A DNA stretch of 64,000 nt. Origin: Hygrocybe punicea. Its lineage: Eukaryota > Basidiomycota > Agaricomycetes > Agaricales > Hygrophoraceae. Location: positions 3,658,001 through 3,722,000 of the forward strand of contig OY744467.1 of assembly GCA_963556145.1 (NCBI GenBank), read 5' to 3'. Shown here piece by piece: positions 21,830-33,000 of this stretch (the stretch's first letter is position 1; each line of letters starts with the position of its first letter). The notes below the pieces were generated by a model. The model searched no databases. It was given only the letters and a program-made list of their open reading frames with translations, and had not been told where the DNA came from. Made by a program: the position numbers and the translations under genes.

Positions 21830-22330
21830 TTTCATCCCAAACGGAGCCCCTCCACACTGTTTATAGAGCCCCAGAGCAACATGCCACATCATTATAGCAA
21901 ACCCCAATGTATTTTGCCCTCTCTGACCTCATGCATCTCTGTTTGCCCCATACTCCCTTGTTCCACCTTCCAGAACCCCCATTTCCCTTTGTCCCCCCAG
22001 GCAAGCCCCTGCCGCTGGGTTCAGACACATGAACCCATCATGATTGCGTGGCCCTTGTTTTTCATTAATCCCAGCCCCACAGCATTCAGACAACCCACCC
22101 GCAACCCTCATTCAGCACCCCAGAGCCTCCTGTTTCCCTTCATCTCCCCAAACAAGTCCCCTCCGCTGCGTTCAAACGTCCATCTGTGATCTGGCACATC
22201 AACCCTTCCAAACCCCGTTTTTCGTCATCCCCAACCCCAGACATCCCCACAGACCCTAGCTTGACATCCTGAAGTCCCCTGCCCCCCCCCCTGCTCACCC
22301 CACGCGAGCTACCCCCACCGTTTAGAACCA
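21830..22330. repeat. C-rich diverged tandem repeat, about 3 units
   Basis: Recurring order: 'CCC(T)TTTCATC/TTTGTCCCCCCA...GGCAAGCCCCTGCCGCTG / AACAAGTCCCCTCCGCTGCG, GTTCA(G/A)AC...'. Period roughly 140-150 bp with strong divergence. No gene seen. Confidence 0.5.
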
Positions 22331-22411
22331 CGTCACTATGTTTTCATCACCCCAACCCTCTAGCACACCCATCCAACACTATGTACCATTGTTTGACGTT
22401 CTGAAGTCATC

Positions 22412-25400
22412 TAAGGTTGACCACAGGTATGGTATGGGTTGACTCAGCTAACACCGTACCCGTACCCGTTAACACCACACCCCTTACAGGTTCACATATA
22501 AACCGTACTAAAACATATAAGGGTTGACACAAAACCGCGGGAATCCTAGGATACCCATGGTGTATTGACATTCTTGGGCCCTGGGCGTAGTACACAAAAA
22601 TACTATACACTACTGGTACAATGAGGCTTTCCCAAGCCCAAACTACACCTCCACAGACTCTTGAGATGCTAACTTCCTCTTCTTCGTTCCAGAGTTGACT
22701 GCTGCCATTACATCGGCCATCAATACCAAATCATTCCTAGACCAGGAACCGAGGCACAGGGAAGCTCGAACCATCTTTGGCGAGAGGCGATTGCAGCTAA
22801 AGCTGAGGAGATGACGGCCCTGGGAAAAGATCTGCTCAACAGAAGTCGAGGTAGCTAGTTGCGCACCTAGATTAGTCCTAGTTTTATTGAGAGAATGACC
22901 AACTCACCAGGAATGCTTAAAAAATCCATGGCCATCCGTGACAGATCCGGATAGACCTCACGGTGCTGCACCCACCATTTCAAGGGTTCTTTGATGTTTT
23001 CGATAGGCCGGTGAAGATATTCGTCGAGTTTGTGGGACGGCAATTGAACTATGTTCGGCCCAATGGAAATGTTCGCGAAGTCGTCATCACTCCCAGGCAT
23101 CTGGTACTGGTTATCTATCAGCCAGATGACACTTCATCAAGGAGAATACACACCGTTGCACTCAAAGACATTTCACTCGACACCTCACCCTTCTCTCCCT
23201 TGTTTGCGTACTTTGCAATGAACTCCTCACGAACCAATTTCTCTGCCTGCTCAATCCATTCCTTCTCCCACTCGTGCCGCTTGAAATATTCGAGTTTGAG
23301 CCCAGGGTGCAACACTGTGAATGAGTGAGTTAGATATGACAAAAAAACCAGACTCTGGAGTGGAAAAACCCATGGCAATGCAATAGATCGGCAACGAGTC
23401 AGTGAGGGAGTAGTATTGGTCCATTTTCTTGCATGCTAAAGTCATGGCAGCGAGAAGTGCAGGGTGGTAGGATGTCTTCGACGTCAGATTGAGTGCACTG
23501 GTGATCTTGTCCATGGCGGGAATGACGGACATGACACTTGCAGAGGCACCCGAGAAAATAATTGTTGCCTTCTTGTATTGCTAGAAAAACACAGCGTTAA
23601 GAATAGTACAAGAGCGACAACAAAAGAGACTTACCCGCAGAAGGGTGAGGAGATCTTGAATGATCAACCAGTCTTTGTTATCCAACTCATAGCAATGCAG
23701 CTTCAACTTCTTGTCAGCCGTAATTTCGTCAATGGGTTTGCGATACTTCCAAGCAAAATCCATCATATCGAATGTAGAGTTCCACTGAGTGACGACATCG
23801 TGAGGAATGAGTCTTGGCTTGAGGTCATGCAATGTGCAGGCACGTCACCAGGCAGGGAGAACAATGGTGGTGGAATGAATTACAGCGAATGACAGCTTTC
23901 GAAGCTGGCAAATCATATGTGAGAAGTAACAGACAAAGAGACCCAAGTTTGTCACACCTTGGTAACCGTCTCGCGAACAGCAGCTGTCTTGGTCAAGATC
24001 TCCTCACGTTCTTCTTCAGTAAGCTCGGTGAAATCATTGTTGTCATTGTGATCATCCGCATCCTCACTGTCTGATCCACCTGCCTCTTCTTCTCCTTTGT
24101 CTTCCTCATCGCTCACACCTTCAAGTTCGGGGATTTCGTCGATATTCTCTTCAGTACTGTCAGGAGGCGCTGAAGATGAGAGGGCAGGATTAAACGGTGC
24201 AAGGAGTGTCTTGGCCGAGAGCTGTATGGTATGGTTGAAGCAGCGTACGTGGTTATCTTCTTCATATGTATTGTTGCGACGAGCGAGCGATGTAGATTGG
24301 GTGTCATTTGACGATGTATTATCGGCGTTTATTGCATGTATCTGACTGATTGCGTTAGTTTCTATAGTAAAATGGTATATTGATATAACAATTGTACTAC
24401 GTGAACTACTGAATAGCACTGAACTGACCTTATACTGAATTCCATGCTGCTCGAGCATGTCCTGGAAAGCAGATGCGAGTGCCACACCTGTGTGAGACTG
24501 CCAGAATGTTAGATACTCAATCAGTGTGACCCAGTCGCCCGGCTCGCCTCAGGAACCTCGTTGATGTCGATCAACACCCCAAGCATCTTGCCTTTGTACT
24601 GAAAGTGCACGGTCCACGCGGCAAAGGCACAGTGATTCAGCGAGGTCCACGCATCGGTGGCAATGTGTAGACGGCCTGGGTATGCCTGTTGCAATGTATC
24701 AGTGGCAGGTAAACGAAAGATTGAATTGGTACTCACACAGAGGAGGGTTGTGACCCTCTTACGGCACTCGAGATAGGCAGCGTTGACGTCGCGTACAATG
24801 GTTGTGCATCCCGGAAGGGAAAGATGCAGCTGTCCAGCCATGAGAAGCTCGCGATCGTTGATGATATTGGTGGGTTGGTTGTTCTCGGTGAGCCATCTCA
24901 CGAGATGCACACTGTGTGAGTTTTAATGTTAGTTGAACGCTGTAAAACTAATAGTGTATGATCTTACCGAACCTCCGTGTTTGTATGCGGGCGATGGGAG
25001 CGCTGTTGAGGTTGCTGGCCTTGTAAAGCGAAAGCGGCAAACACAGAGCCGTTCTGGGCACTCTTGGCACCAGTCCTGAGCTTCACCGCGTCTTCACTGA
25101 AGCACTTGATTGCGTGGCCCTTGAGATTGGCTGTAGAAGCCCTGTCCTTCGAATCTTGGAAGCGCCGCACTCCACCAATCGGAGTCTTGCACGGGCGAGC
25201 AGCACAAGGGAAGAAATGGCAAAGTCGGCCATCGTGGTACTGAATGGTGACGTCGGGCTCAAAAAAGTTGTAGATGGGCGATCTCCACGTCTTCTGTAGT
25301 GCCTCTAGATAGAAGTTAGGATATGAGAGAGAAAAACCGAAGATTGCTCACTAAGCTGCTCCTCCGGGGACTCGGATTCATGCTCTGAGTTTGTTGCATT

Positions 25401-25955
25401 AGCTTCGGTGTCTGGGTTACTGACCGCTTCATCAGGTTGAGAAACAGGAACATTGTCGGTGGCGATAGCGGGATTAGAGCGGCTTGGCAAGGAGGAGGTC
25501 TTCTTGGTAGCTGAAGAAGCCTGTGAGACAGAAGATTTCTTAGATTTAGTGGATCGTTTCACCATTGGGGGATGAACTCACTGGGAGAATCAAGACCTCT
25601 TATATACGCTAGCCATGAAGAAGATCCGGGCTTGACATTGTGAGAGTCAGAGATAAAAGAGTGTCGAGATAAAAGAGTGTGGGAGGAAGAGCGAGTCAAC
25701 GCGAGGGAGACAGAGTCAGTCGCAGGAGTAAGGAGACCATTAAGGTCATTCACAGTCAGTCAGACTCAGACCGAGAACAAAGAACAATAACAGATTGACA
25801 ATGATGGGATCTGTACGTCACACCTGTATCAGACCCGTACACCGTGCCCTCGGGTCACGGTATAGCCTCAGGTATGGGATCCCAAAACCATACCCGTACC
25901 CGATCAACCCATATAAGGAATACCGCAGGTGAACCCGTACCCATGGTCAACCCTA
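22412..25955 (-). mobile_element. Autonomous-type hAT transposon
   Basis: Left end TAAGGTTGACCACAGG and right end (reverse complement) TAGGGTTGACCATGGG are flanked by the exact 8-bp duplication AAGTCATC (22404-22411 and 25956-25963). Subterminal ACCCGTACCCG repeats occur at both ends. It carries one hAT transposase gene on the minus strand. Its TAGGG terminus and ACCCGTACCC subterminal repeats resemble those of the non-autonomous element at 11617-12713, a plausible client. Confidence 0.95.
22643..25565 (-). pseudogene. hAT transposase with one in-frame stop
   Basis: A multi-exon gene whose exons join in frame from ATG at 25565 (M-V-K-R-S-T-K) to TAG at 22643-22645. In order: Ser/Thr-rich N-terminus; a BED-like zinc finger region with W-R-S-P-I-Y-N-F-F and C-H-F-F-P-C then H-A-I-K-C-F (about 25290-25070); D-A-W-T-S (first catalytic-region Asp, about 24650); S-H-T-G-V-A-L-A; D-N-T-S-S-N-D-T; C-F-N-H-T-I-Q-L with an acidic insert; P-R-L-I-P-H-D-V-V-T-Q-W-N-S-T-F-D-M; and a C-terminal hATC dimerisation motif, A-T-S-T-S-V-E-Q-I-F-S-Q-G-R, then L-C-L-G-S-W. 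The RNase-H-like core would cut and join transposon ends in the nucleus. A TGA at 23847-23845 follows L-P-A-W, where Arg is expected. One junction (after V-P-E, about 24545) appears to use a GC-AG intron. Otherwise complete, so inactivation is recent or the stop is bypassed. Confidence 0.88.
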
Positions 25956-25963
25956 AAGTCATC

Positions 25964-26300
25964 CCAAACAAGCCACCACCATCTTGTAATGCACCATTGC
26001 TTATCACTGCATGGCTCACCTTTCCTTAAGTGTTTATAGGGAAGAGCTTGGGGAAGCTGAAGATGAGGAGAAGCCCTGGGACGACAAGAATTCTGCTGTG
26101 TTCCTGAGCTGTGAAGGAGGCTTTTGCCTAGTAGAGAAAGTTGTCGGGGTCGAATCTAGTTCATATTCAAATCACTCAGCCAATGTAGTTGCATAGGCTC
26201 GAATCGTGTATCGAAGTCAGATTATTCTATTTGGCTCCCCCAGGAGCCACTTAGTTCTTACTAACTACACAACAGACACATTGATGGCATACGATGACAG
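25964..26300. other. Spacer with a GGCTCC-type hairpin
   Basis: No gene recognised. At about 26222-26252 is a reverse-complement copy of the hairpin seen at 17611-17645 (TTATTCTATTTGGCTCCC then GGAGCC). Confidence 0.45.
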
Positions 26301-26309
26301 TGACGCACA

Positions 26310-26457
26310 CTAGGTGATTTGGTGGTAGAAAATGGGGGGTGGTGGTGGTTGGGCAGACAGCCAGATCATGCAGTGTTGAGACCCCCAGTCGCTCATTTTC
26401 AACAGGAACAAGGTGCGGGGGGTGTAGACTGGCTGGGGGAGGTTGAAAATGGGGTGG
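26310..26457. repeat. G-rich ~150-bp dispersed repeat, copy 1
   Basis: Contains GGTGGTGGTTGGGCAGACAG, GTTGAGACCCCCAGTCGCTC, TTTTCAAC and GGGGGGTGTAGA. Related copies are at about 26612-26760, 29196-29345 and 29346-29500, flanking the LTR element at 26793-29195. Confidence 0.7.
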
Positions 26458-26603
26458 TGTAGTAGTGGTGCCTGGGCTGTCACGTGACCCAGGTCCCACA
26501 GTTGGATCCCTTATGTAGCATGTTCCTGTCTTAGTCGATCCCATTCCATCCTATCTTGTCGTGACTTCCCCTTTCATGTGAGAGCTCCCTCGGACCCACT
26601 CCA
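26458..26603 (+). mobile_element. Solo-LTR-like sequence, family L
   Basis: Begins TGTAGTAGTGGTGCCTGGGC, includes GTCACGTGA, and ends CGGACCCACTCCA. A similar 147-bp copy is at 27721-27867. It shares GTCACRTGA and TCCCACGGTTCG-type words with the LTRs of the element at 45423-48065, read on the minus strand. No target duplication was recognised. Confidence 0.55.
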
Positions 26604-26611
26604 GCAGGATG

Positions 26612-26760
26612 GGGTGATTTGGTGGTAGAAAACGTGGAGTGGTTGTTGTTGTGCACACAGCTGGAAGGCGAGGTCTTGAGACCCCCTGGTTGCTCGTTCT
26701 CCATGTGAACGAGGTGGGTGGTGTAGAATGGCCGGGGGTGGTTGAAAACAGTGTAGTAGG
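26612..26760. repeat. G-rich ~150-bp dispersed repeat, copy 2
   Basis: Diverged copy of 26310-26457: TGATTTGGTGGTAGAAAA, then GAGGTCTTGAGACCCCCTGG, GTTGCTCGTTCTC and GGTGGTGTAGAATGG. Confidence 0.65.
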
Positions 26761-26792
26761 AGGTCTGGACAGCCTTAGTCAGTAGACCACAT

Positions 26793-26954
26793 TGCAGCAG
26801 GTGCTGCGAGCCCCTAAGACCCTGAGGACCCTTAGATAGTCTTTCCCTTTCCTGTTAGTAGCTTAGTCATCATCCTAGGTTTTCCCTTGCTTTCCCCTCC
26901 CCGCTGCGACTCCCTCTGAGTCTTCCCCCGAGAGGTCTGGAGATTCCCTCTCCA
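26793..26954 (+). repeat. Left LTR of element B
   Basis: 162 bp, closely matching 29034-29195 with a few substitutions. Confidence 0.85.
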
Positions 26955-26957
26955 ATG

Positions 26958-26975
26958 TGGTGATGAGAAACATTT
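26958..26975 (+). other. Primer-binding-site-like sequence, element B
   Basis: TGGTGATGAGA shares its first 11 nt with the much longer primer-binding site of the element at 45423-48065, suggesting the same tRNA primer. Confidence 0.55.
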
Positions 26976-27258
26976 GAGCCATGTGACCGTAGGACCAGAT
27001 CTCGAAAGGATCAACACACGAAATTTCGAACACAGAAGGAAACTTGTCAGGAAATCGACAGGACGCGCAAACGAAGCGCGAAACTCAACAGAATCAACAC
27101 CATTCACCCACCCATCTCATTTACATCAGTTTTTGTTTCTTATTATTCCATCCTGTTTTTCTCGCATTCAAATTTGGTTCAACTTCTTCACATGCTCGAA
27201 TTAACAATTTCTGACTATTTCTCTGTTCATACGACTCACCCGACTATGGAACTACGCT

Positions 27259-28980
27259 ATGGCACCAAGAAAATGCGACCCGAAGGTCATGAAGACTGAA
27301 AAAGAACTCCATGCGGAACGCGACGCATGAATTCTGGAGCTGCAAAAACGGCTAGCAGCAGAACGTGAGGAGAAAGAGAAAAACGCGGAGAAAAACATGA
27401 AGGAAAAGACGCAACAGAAGGAAAAGACAGTGAGACAGGTACTCCATTGTGCAATGGAAGGTACGCACCTCGAATCGACAGCTCAGGACTCACAACAGGC
27501 CAAAAACACACGACCAATGATGAACACAGTCGTTCGTGTCCCCCATGCTACCAACCGCATCCCAAGTCCCCGCAATGTCAACAGCAACCCCGTCTCCCAT
27601 TTTACAGGCCACAATGCAGTCCGCACGTGCCCCAACAAACCCACCGTGTCCCCAACATGACTGCCGCATCACCAGCAACACCCGCGCGTCGAGAACCACC
27701 CTGAGACCTAACGCCACCGTTGTAGTAGTTGTGCCTGGACAGTCACGTGATAGAGTTCCCACGGTTCGTCGTAGTTAGTAGCCTTCTAGATGTAGTAGAG
27801 AGATCCATCTTAGCCTTTGCACAGCTCCTTCCCTCTTGCGATCCTGAGGGACCTCCGACCCACTCCACTGTCCAACGAATTGATATTAACCCAGATGCCG
27901 CCGCCTTCGTTGCCACCATCAATATTGCCCCCAAACGCCTCGCGAGCAACCCCGCAGACGCCGTATACCCCACAAACGCCCCAAAACGCATCCACGGTGC
28001 CCAGACCACAGCGCCAGGACCCAACACAGCCATCCTATGCGTTGATACCAGCCCAAATGCCGCCACTACCGCGTATGCAACCAACGGCACCCCAAAACGC
28101 AACAAGGGTACCCAAAACACCTCACCTGCAGCCCCAATGTCCAACCCCAACGCCGGCGTGTACAAACGTGCCCCAGCCAAACCCAACGCCCCCAAACCCA
28201 TCATCACCAGCCCCCACGCGTTGAGAAACACCCCACGTCTCAGCACCACTCCCAAACGCGTCGATAAGACCGCCACGAATGGCCCCAGAGACACCCAAAG
28301 CCCCCTACACACCCCAAAACACGCCGCGAGCGCCCCCACAGACACCCCATACCCCAACAAAACCCCAAAACGCATCGCAAACGCACCCCGCCACCCCTCA
28401 ATGTGATATACCACCCCCCCAAGCACTACCATCGGCCCCCATTTTTGTATCTCAACTTAGTATATATAAACGTGATTTTTCAGACCTACGTACAGGTGCT
28501 CGACTGTGGAGCAGCACCCACCGCCACAATTGTCACCTTTTACCCCAACGTCGCACCCGTTGCCCTTTCCCAAACCCAGCCATTCAGCACCCCCGCCAAC
28601 CAGTTCCCACCGAAATTATCCCACCCATCCCACCACCCCCACGACTTGTCAACGCAGGTACCAAAACGATAGCAGAGGAACCACCACCCCAGCACTACGA
28701 ACCAGCTCAAACCGGCTTCGCATTTGCCCTTAACAAGGCTCTCCCAGATGATATGTCCCATATTTGCCAGATCACTGAACTTGCCTGGGGATCGGAAGAA
28801 GAGCCACAATTTTACAGTCTCCTTGACCTCTCCCCGAACCACAAGACCTTTTTAGGGGTGCTCACTGAGATGATGCATCCTTTGCATGGTGACCCCAATC
28901 CGGTTTTTGGGCCTGTGTTAGCCCCAATGATAGTGAGGATAGTAGATGATTGGGTAGAGTTTTGTGGAGGATATGGATGA
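27259..28980 (+). pseudogene. Gag-like frame of element B, broken
   Basis: From ATG at 27259 the frame reads a Lys/Glu-rich coiled-coil (M-A-P-R-K-C-D-P-K-V-M-K-T-E-K-E-L, then L-Q-K-R-L-A-A-E-R-E-E-K-E-K) interrupted by TGA near 27328. It then becomes a long Pro/Thr/Asn-rich region in shifting frames. A nested LTR occupies 27721-27867. The last part, in the frame ending at 28978-28980, is a compact non-repetitive domain: F-A-F-A-L-N-K-A-L-P-D-D-M, L-A-W-G-S-E-E-E-P-Q-F-Y, H-K-T-F-L-G-V-L and D-D-W-V-E-F. The middle shares Q-V-P-x-M-S-T-A-T-P-S with the 565-residue frame at 46004-47701. Capsid-like function is inferred from position only. Confidence 0.5.
27721..27867 (+). mobile_element. Solo-LTR-like sequence, family L, nested in element B
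   Basis: Begins TGTAGTAGTTGTGCCTGGAC, contains GTCACGTGA and CCCACGGTTCGTCG, and ends CGACCCACTCCA. It pairs with 26458-26603 in family. Confidence 0.55.
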
Positions 28981-29033
28981 GTCAGAGGCAGGAGATGTGT
29001 GCGAGGGCGCACACCATTTCGGAGGGGGGTACC

Positions 29034-29195
29034 TGCAGCAGGTGCTACTAGCCCTAGGACCCCGAGGACCCTTAGATAGTCTTTCCCTTTCCTGTTAGTA
29101 GCTTAGTCATCATCCTAGGGTTTTCCCTTGCTTTCCCCTCCCCACTGTGACTCCCTCTGAGTCTTCCCCTGAGAGGTCCGGAGATTCCCTCTCCA
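29034..29195 (+). repeat. Right LTR of element B
   Basis: 162 bp; see left LTR. Preceded by a G-rich polypurine tract at 29021-29029. Confidence 0.85.
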
Positions 29196-29500
29196 GTGTC
29201 CTGGTGGGTAAAAATGGGTGGTGGTGGTGGTTCCACAGACCGCCATAATGTGAGGTCTTGAGACCCCCCAGTCACTCCTTTTCAATGCAAATGACATGTG
29301 GGGGGTGTAGAGTGACTGGGGGTGGTCAAAAATGGGGTGGGAAGGGGCATCCTGGTAGTTGAAAAAGGGGGGTTGGTGGTGGTTGGGCAGACAGCCGGAA
29401 CGTGAGGGCTTGAAGCCCCCCGACTGCTCATTTTCAACCCAAATGAGGAGCCGGGGGTCGATTCACATCAGCCATGGTTGCAATCGCTGGGACAGGGGGT
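29196..29500. repeat. G-rich ~150-bp dispersed repeat, copies 3 and 4
   Basis: Two consecutive units (29196-29345, 29346-29500) with GGTGGTGGT(T)..CAGAC, GAGG(T/G)CTTGA(G/A)(A/G)CCCCCC, TTTTCAA and GGGGGTGTAGAGTGACTGGG. Confidence 0.7.
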
Positions 29501-29519
29501 CTCGACTGTTGAAAAAGTT

Positions 29520-29770
29520 GGGGAGTCGAGAGCTTATGGAGAGTCCTGTGACAACTTCCTTTTTCGATCAAATTCCATGTCATACAAATCTATTTTCTTA
29601 TCCATCCAAGTGGTTTTTGATTTCTTATGACCTCATGATAAATCCTATATTCCTGAAAATATTTGAGGACAAAATTCAAAAGATCTAGTTTATTCATGAT
29701 TTTTCCCAAAAAAAACGGGTTAGAAAGGCAGAATTTGGCTCTATAGTTGATTTCAAACATTAATTAATTA
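29520..29770 (+). repeat. Dispersed ~250-bp repeat, copy 1
   Basis: Strong similarity to 40300-40545 in the same orientation: AATCCTATATTC.TGAAAATATTTG, AGGACAAAATTCA-AA, GCAGAATTTGGCTCTAT and TTGATTTCAAACATTAATTA. Copy 1 is cut at 29770 by the 3' end of Helitron 1; copy 2 continues into ACTGACGATCCGCC. Confidence 0.8.
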
Positions 29771-30013
29771 CTTGTTTAGAGGGCCAGTGTTGCGCATGGC
29801 ATGAACGAGTTCTTCCTAAAGTTCCAATCTTTGCTCTGAATTGATTCACTGCCACCTCATAAATCATATTGAGCAAGACTAAGCCCACCACACCCACCCA
29901 TTATTCTAGTGCAAAAGTTGTTGATGTAGACTTGATGAGCCCAACCTTGTTTTATTTCATATCTCATACAAATTTAGAGAAAAATTTGGCCACCCACCCA
30001 CCCACATATAACT

Positions 30014-33000
30014 TTAAGCATATATTGCCAGCACAAGATTCTTGCCTCTGTATTGTCTAACATCAGCATCAGATAATTTATCAAGCATACCATCATATAA
30101 ACAAGTGTTTCCAGTAGTCATACCATCATGAAATCAAACCTTCTTGTCTGCACTTATGATTCTACTGGTGAAATGATATTGGCCATGATAAACAATTCCT
30201 TTCAACCTCAATAACTTGATGCCTTTGTCAGTTTCAAACTCAAGTGTATGACTGGTCTCAATGTCCATGAGTGGATATTCCAAAACAAGCACAGGTGGCA
30301 CTTCATTGTAGAATAAGATTTGTTGCATAGCCGATTGACACTTAGAACACCTTCGATGTGTTTGTTGGGACAATGTTTCAATCCAATTCATAGTAGACCC
30401 TTGAACTGAAGTTTCTCCATGTAAAACATAACCAAGTTGATTATCCACTGGTTTTTCAGCAAATTTACACCTTGTACATTGATGCTGAGAAGATGTGACT
30501 GCAGTGTCTACATGTAAAAACTCCATGGCTAGAGTTGTAACACTAATTCCAACAGGTCCCATTAGATATGTCTCAGGATGCTTATCATGCAAAATAGCCC
30601 TTAATTCATTTCTGAGTTGCACAAATGTCATATTGCCTTTCAATATATCTGAGAAGCCATCAGATAAAGTAGCCAGATAATCATTCATATCATGAAATAC
30701 TTCAGACCATGCTATATGGTTTTCCTTCCAGAGATCAAACAATATAACCAGGATAGAATCATATGCACAACTGTAATTGTTTTCATCCCACAGCAAACCT
30801 GCAGGGGAAGCTGACATATCTGTTCGTTGTCTCTTAGCTGCTGGCAGTTCACAAGGTTCAATCAAATGCTTCCTGGACAAAAGTGGAACAGATCCTTTGG
30901 CAGGGATAAAAGGAGTAGAAATTGACATGGTTGCTTGCTTATTTTTGTTCTTCTCAATGATGTGCCATGGACTGACTTCCACAGGAGCAATCACCAGGGG
31001 ATCACTGTCTGACCACTTCAAAACTGCATCAGTTTTATATGGAACATATCCAGTGCCTTTCCATTGTTGAAACTTTTGAATCATTGATGACCAAACATCT
31101 TGTGCAATATGTTCTGGCAATGTGCCTTCATATCTCATTCTTGTGATATCATCAAGCAGTTCTTGTTCCCTAAATTCTTGTCTGAGATATCCAGAGCATC
31201 CTCTGGTGATCATCTTATTGTCAAATCCTTGTATGATTACTGTGCCAGCAGCGGTAGCGCTTCTTGACAATGATGAATAATATGCCATATGTGAAAAGCA
31301 GCTGTTTAAATGCACAACATTGTATGGTCTTGTCTTTCCTTGAGCGGCATGTGCAGTCATTGCAAAGTTTGGCAAAACCCAAACCTGTTGTCTTTCTATT
31401 CTTTCTTTTACATCACTTGGAAATACACACTGAACTGTCTTGGTGCTTTTCACAATTGGAACAACATTGTCTGGCAGTGAAGGAATCTGCACAAGCTTTG
31501 GCGGATTTTGAAGCTCCACAAATAATGTGTCCAGTACACGCTTTCCATGATCTGCTTTTGAAGACTGCCAACCAACAACAAATCCTTCTTGTCCCTTGGT
31601 AATGCAAAGTTCAGTTGCATCATTGTTTCTAAGCATGACTGGCATTCCAACACACAAGGATAATTTACTTGCAAAGTTTTCTGTTCCACCATGGTGCACC
31701 TTCCATATTTCTCTTTGAGTATCAAAGTCTATCTCACCAGATTCATGAAGTGCTTTTGATTTGCCTTTTGATTTATTTCTTATAGATGCATCCTTTTCTT
31801 TTCCCCATCTGTCAATGGAATAAAAGTTGATTAATTTCTGGTTTGTGTCTTTTGCAAATCTTTCACAGCCAAGCAAATTGATCTGATCCTTTTGAGAGTG
31901 AATGCCACAGATGATTGGCACATTTCTGAAATTCTTTGAGGCAACATTATGTTGATCAGGTCTTTTTCCTGCAATCCGGCTTCTCAAAAATATAATGTCA
32001 TTTGGAGTACACTTTCCATATCGCATATTGACCAATGCAGTTCTGAACTTTGCATCTTGGGGAGTTTGAGTCTTTTGTCTCATGTTTTCTCTGAGAATAA
32101 CAACTGTAGTTACCTGATGCCAAAGCACTTTGCCAACAGCAGTTTCCTGAGCATATGGTGTTAATCCAGAATGTGCTTGTGTGCCAACTGTTCCACTATA
32201 CAATGCTGATCCTCCAACTGGTGGCAATTGTGCAAAGTCTCCAGCAAATATCATGTTTATCCCACCAAATGGCAGGTCATGAATGTTTGTTGCTTTAGCA
32301 AGTTTGGCACTGATTTTATACAAGTCATGGCAGGATATCATTGAAACCTCATCAATGAATATGTAGTCAACTCCTTCTAATCTGGCCTTGAGCTGAACAA
32401 TGTTGGTCGCTTCATTTTTGCCAGATGAGTTTGGATTAATGCCTAAGAAGTAATGATATGTGGAACCATTCTGTAATGCAGCTGATGTTCCAGTTGGACC
32501 AAGGATAACAAATTTGTAAGACTCATTTGCAGCTTTAAAAAAATCAACAACAGCTTTAATCACTTGTGATTTTCCAGTACCAGCCATACCTCCAATATGC
32601 ATTTTTAATTGTTCACTACAAGATGAAGCATGGTTTGCAATAATTCTGAAGGCCCTATCTTGTTCTGTATTCAAGTGGAAATTGTGAACAGTAGTGTCAA
32701 TCAACTTCTGTCTTGGTGCATTCTCTGCTTTGAAATTGTGCATAAAGTATGACTGGTCAACAATCATCACATTATTTTCATTGGGGTCTAAATATTGTTT
32801 GCCATGTTTATGTGACTTTGAAGAAATATTCTGGTTATGTTCTTCAAGAATTTGTTGTCTTTTGTCTTGAACTGCAGATTTCCATTGAGATGCTGACTTA
32901 TATACTTCCACATCAAGTGGATTTATGTTCACTGCTATATTGCCTTCTGGACAGTCATCTAACCAACCCACATTCCTAACAACATTTTCTGTAGATTCCA

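Larger units (their letters stand above)
26793..29195 (+). mobile_element. Short LTR element B without pol (2403 bp)
   Basis: Two 162-bp direct LTRs (26793-26954 and 29034-29195) start TGCAGCAGGTGCT and end CCCTCTCCA. A primer-binding-like TGGTGATGAGA begins 3 nt inside the left LTR (26958), and a purine run GGAGGGGGG (29021-29029) precedes the right LTR, so the element reads on the plus strand. The interior holds a degraded gag-like frame and a nested LTR (27721-27867). No protease, reverse transcriptase or integrase motif is present, so it is non-autonomous. No clear target duplication; flanks are the G-rich repeats. Confidence 0.8.
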
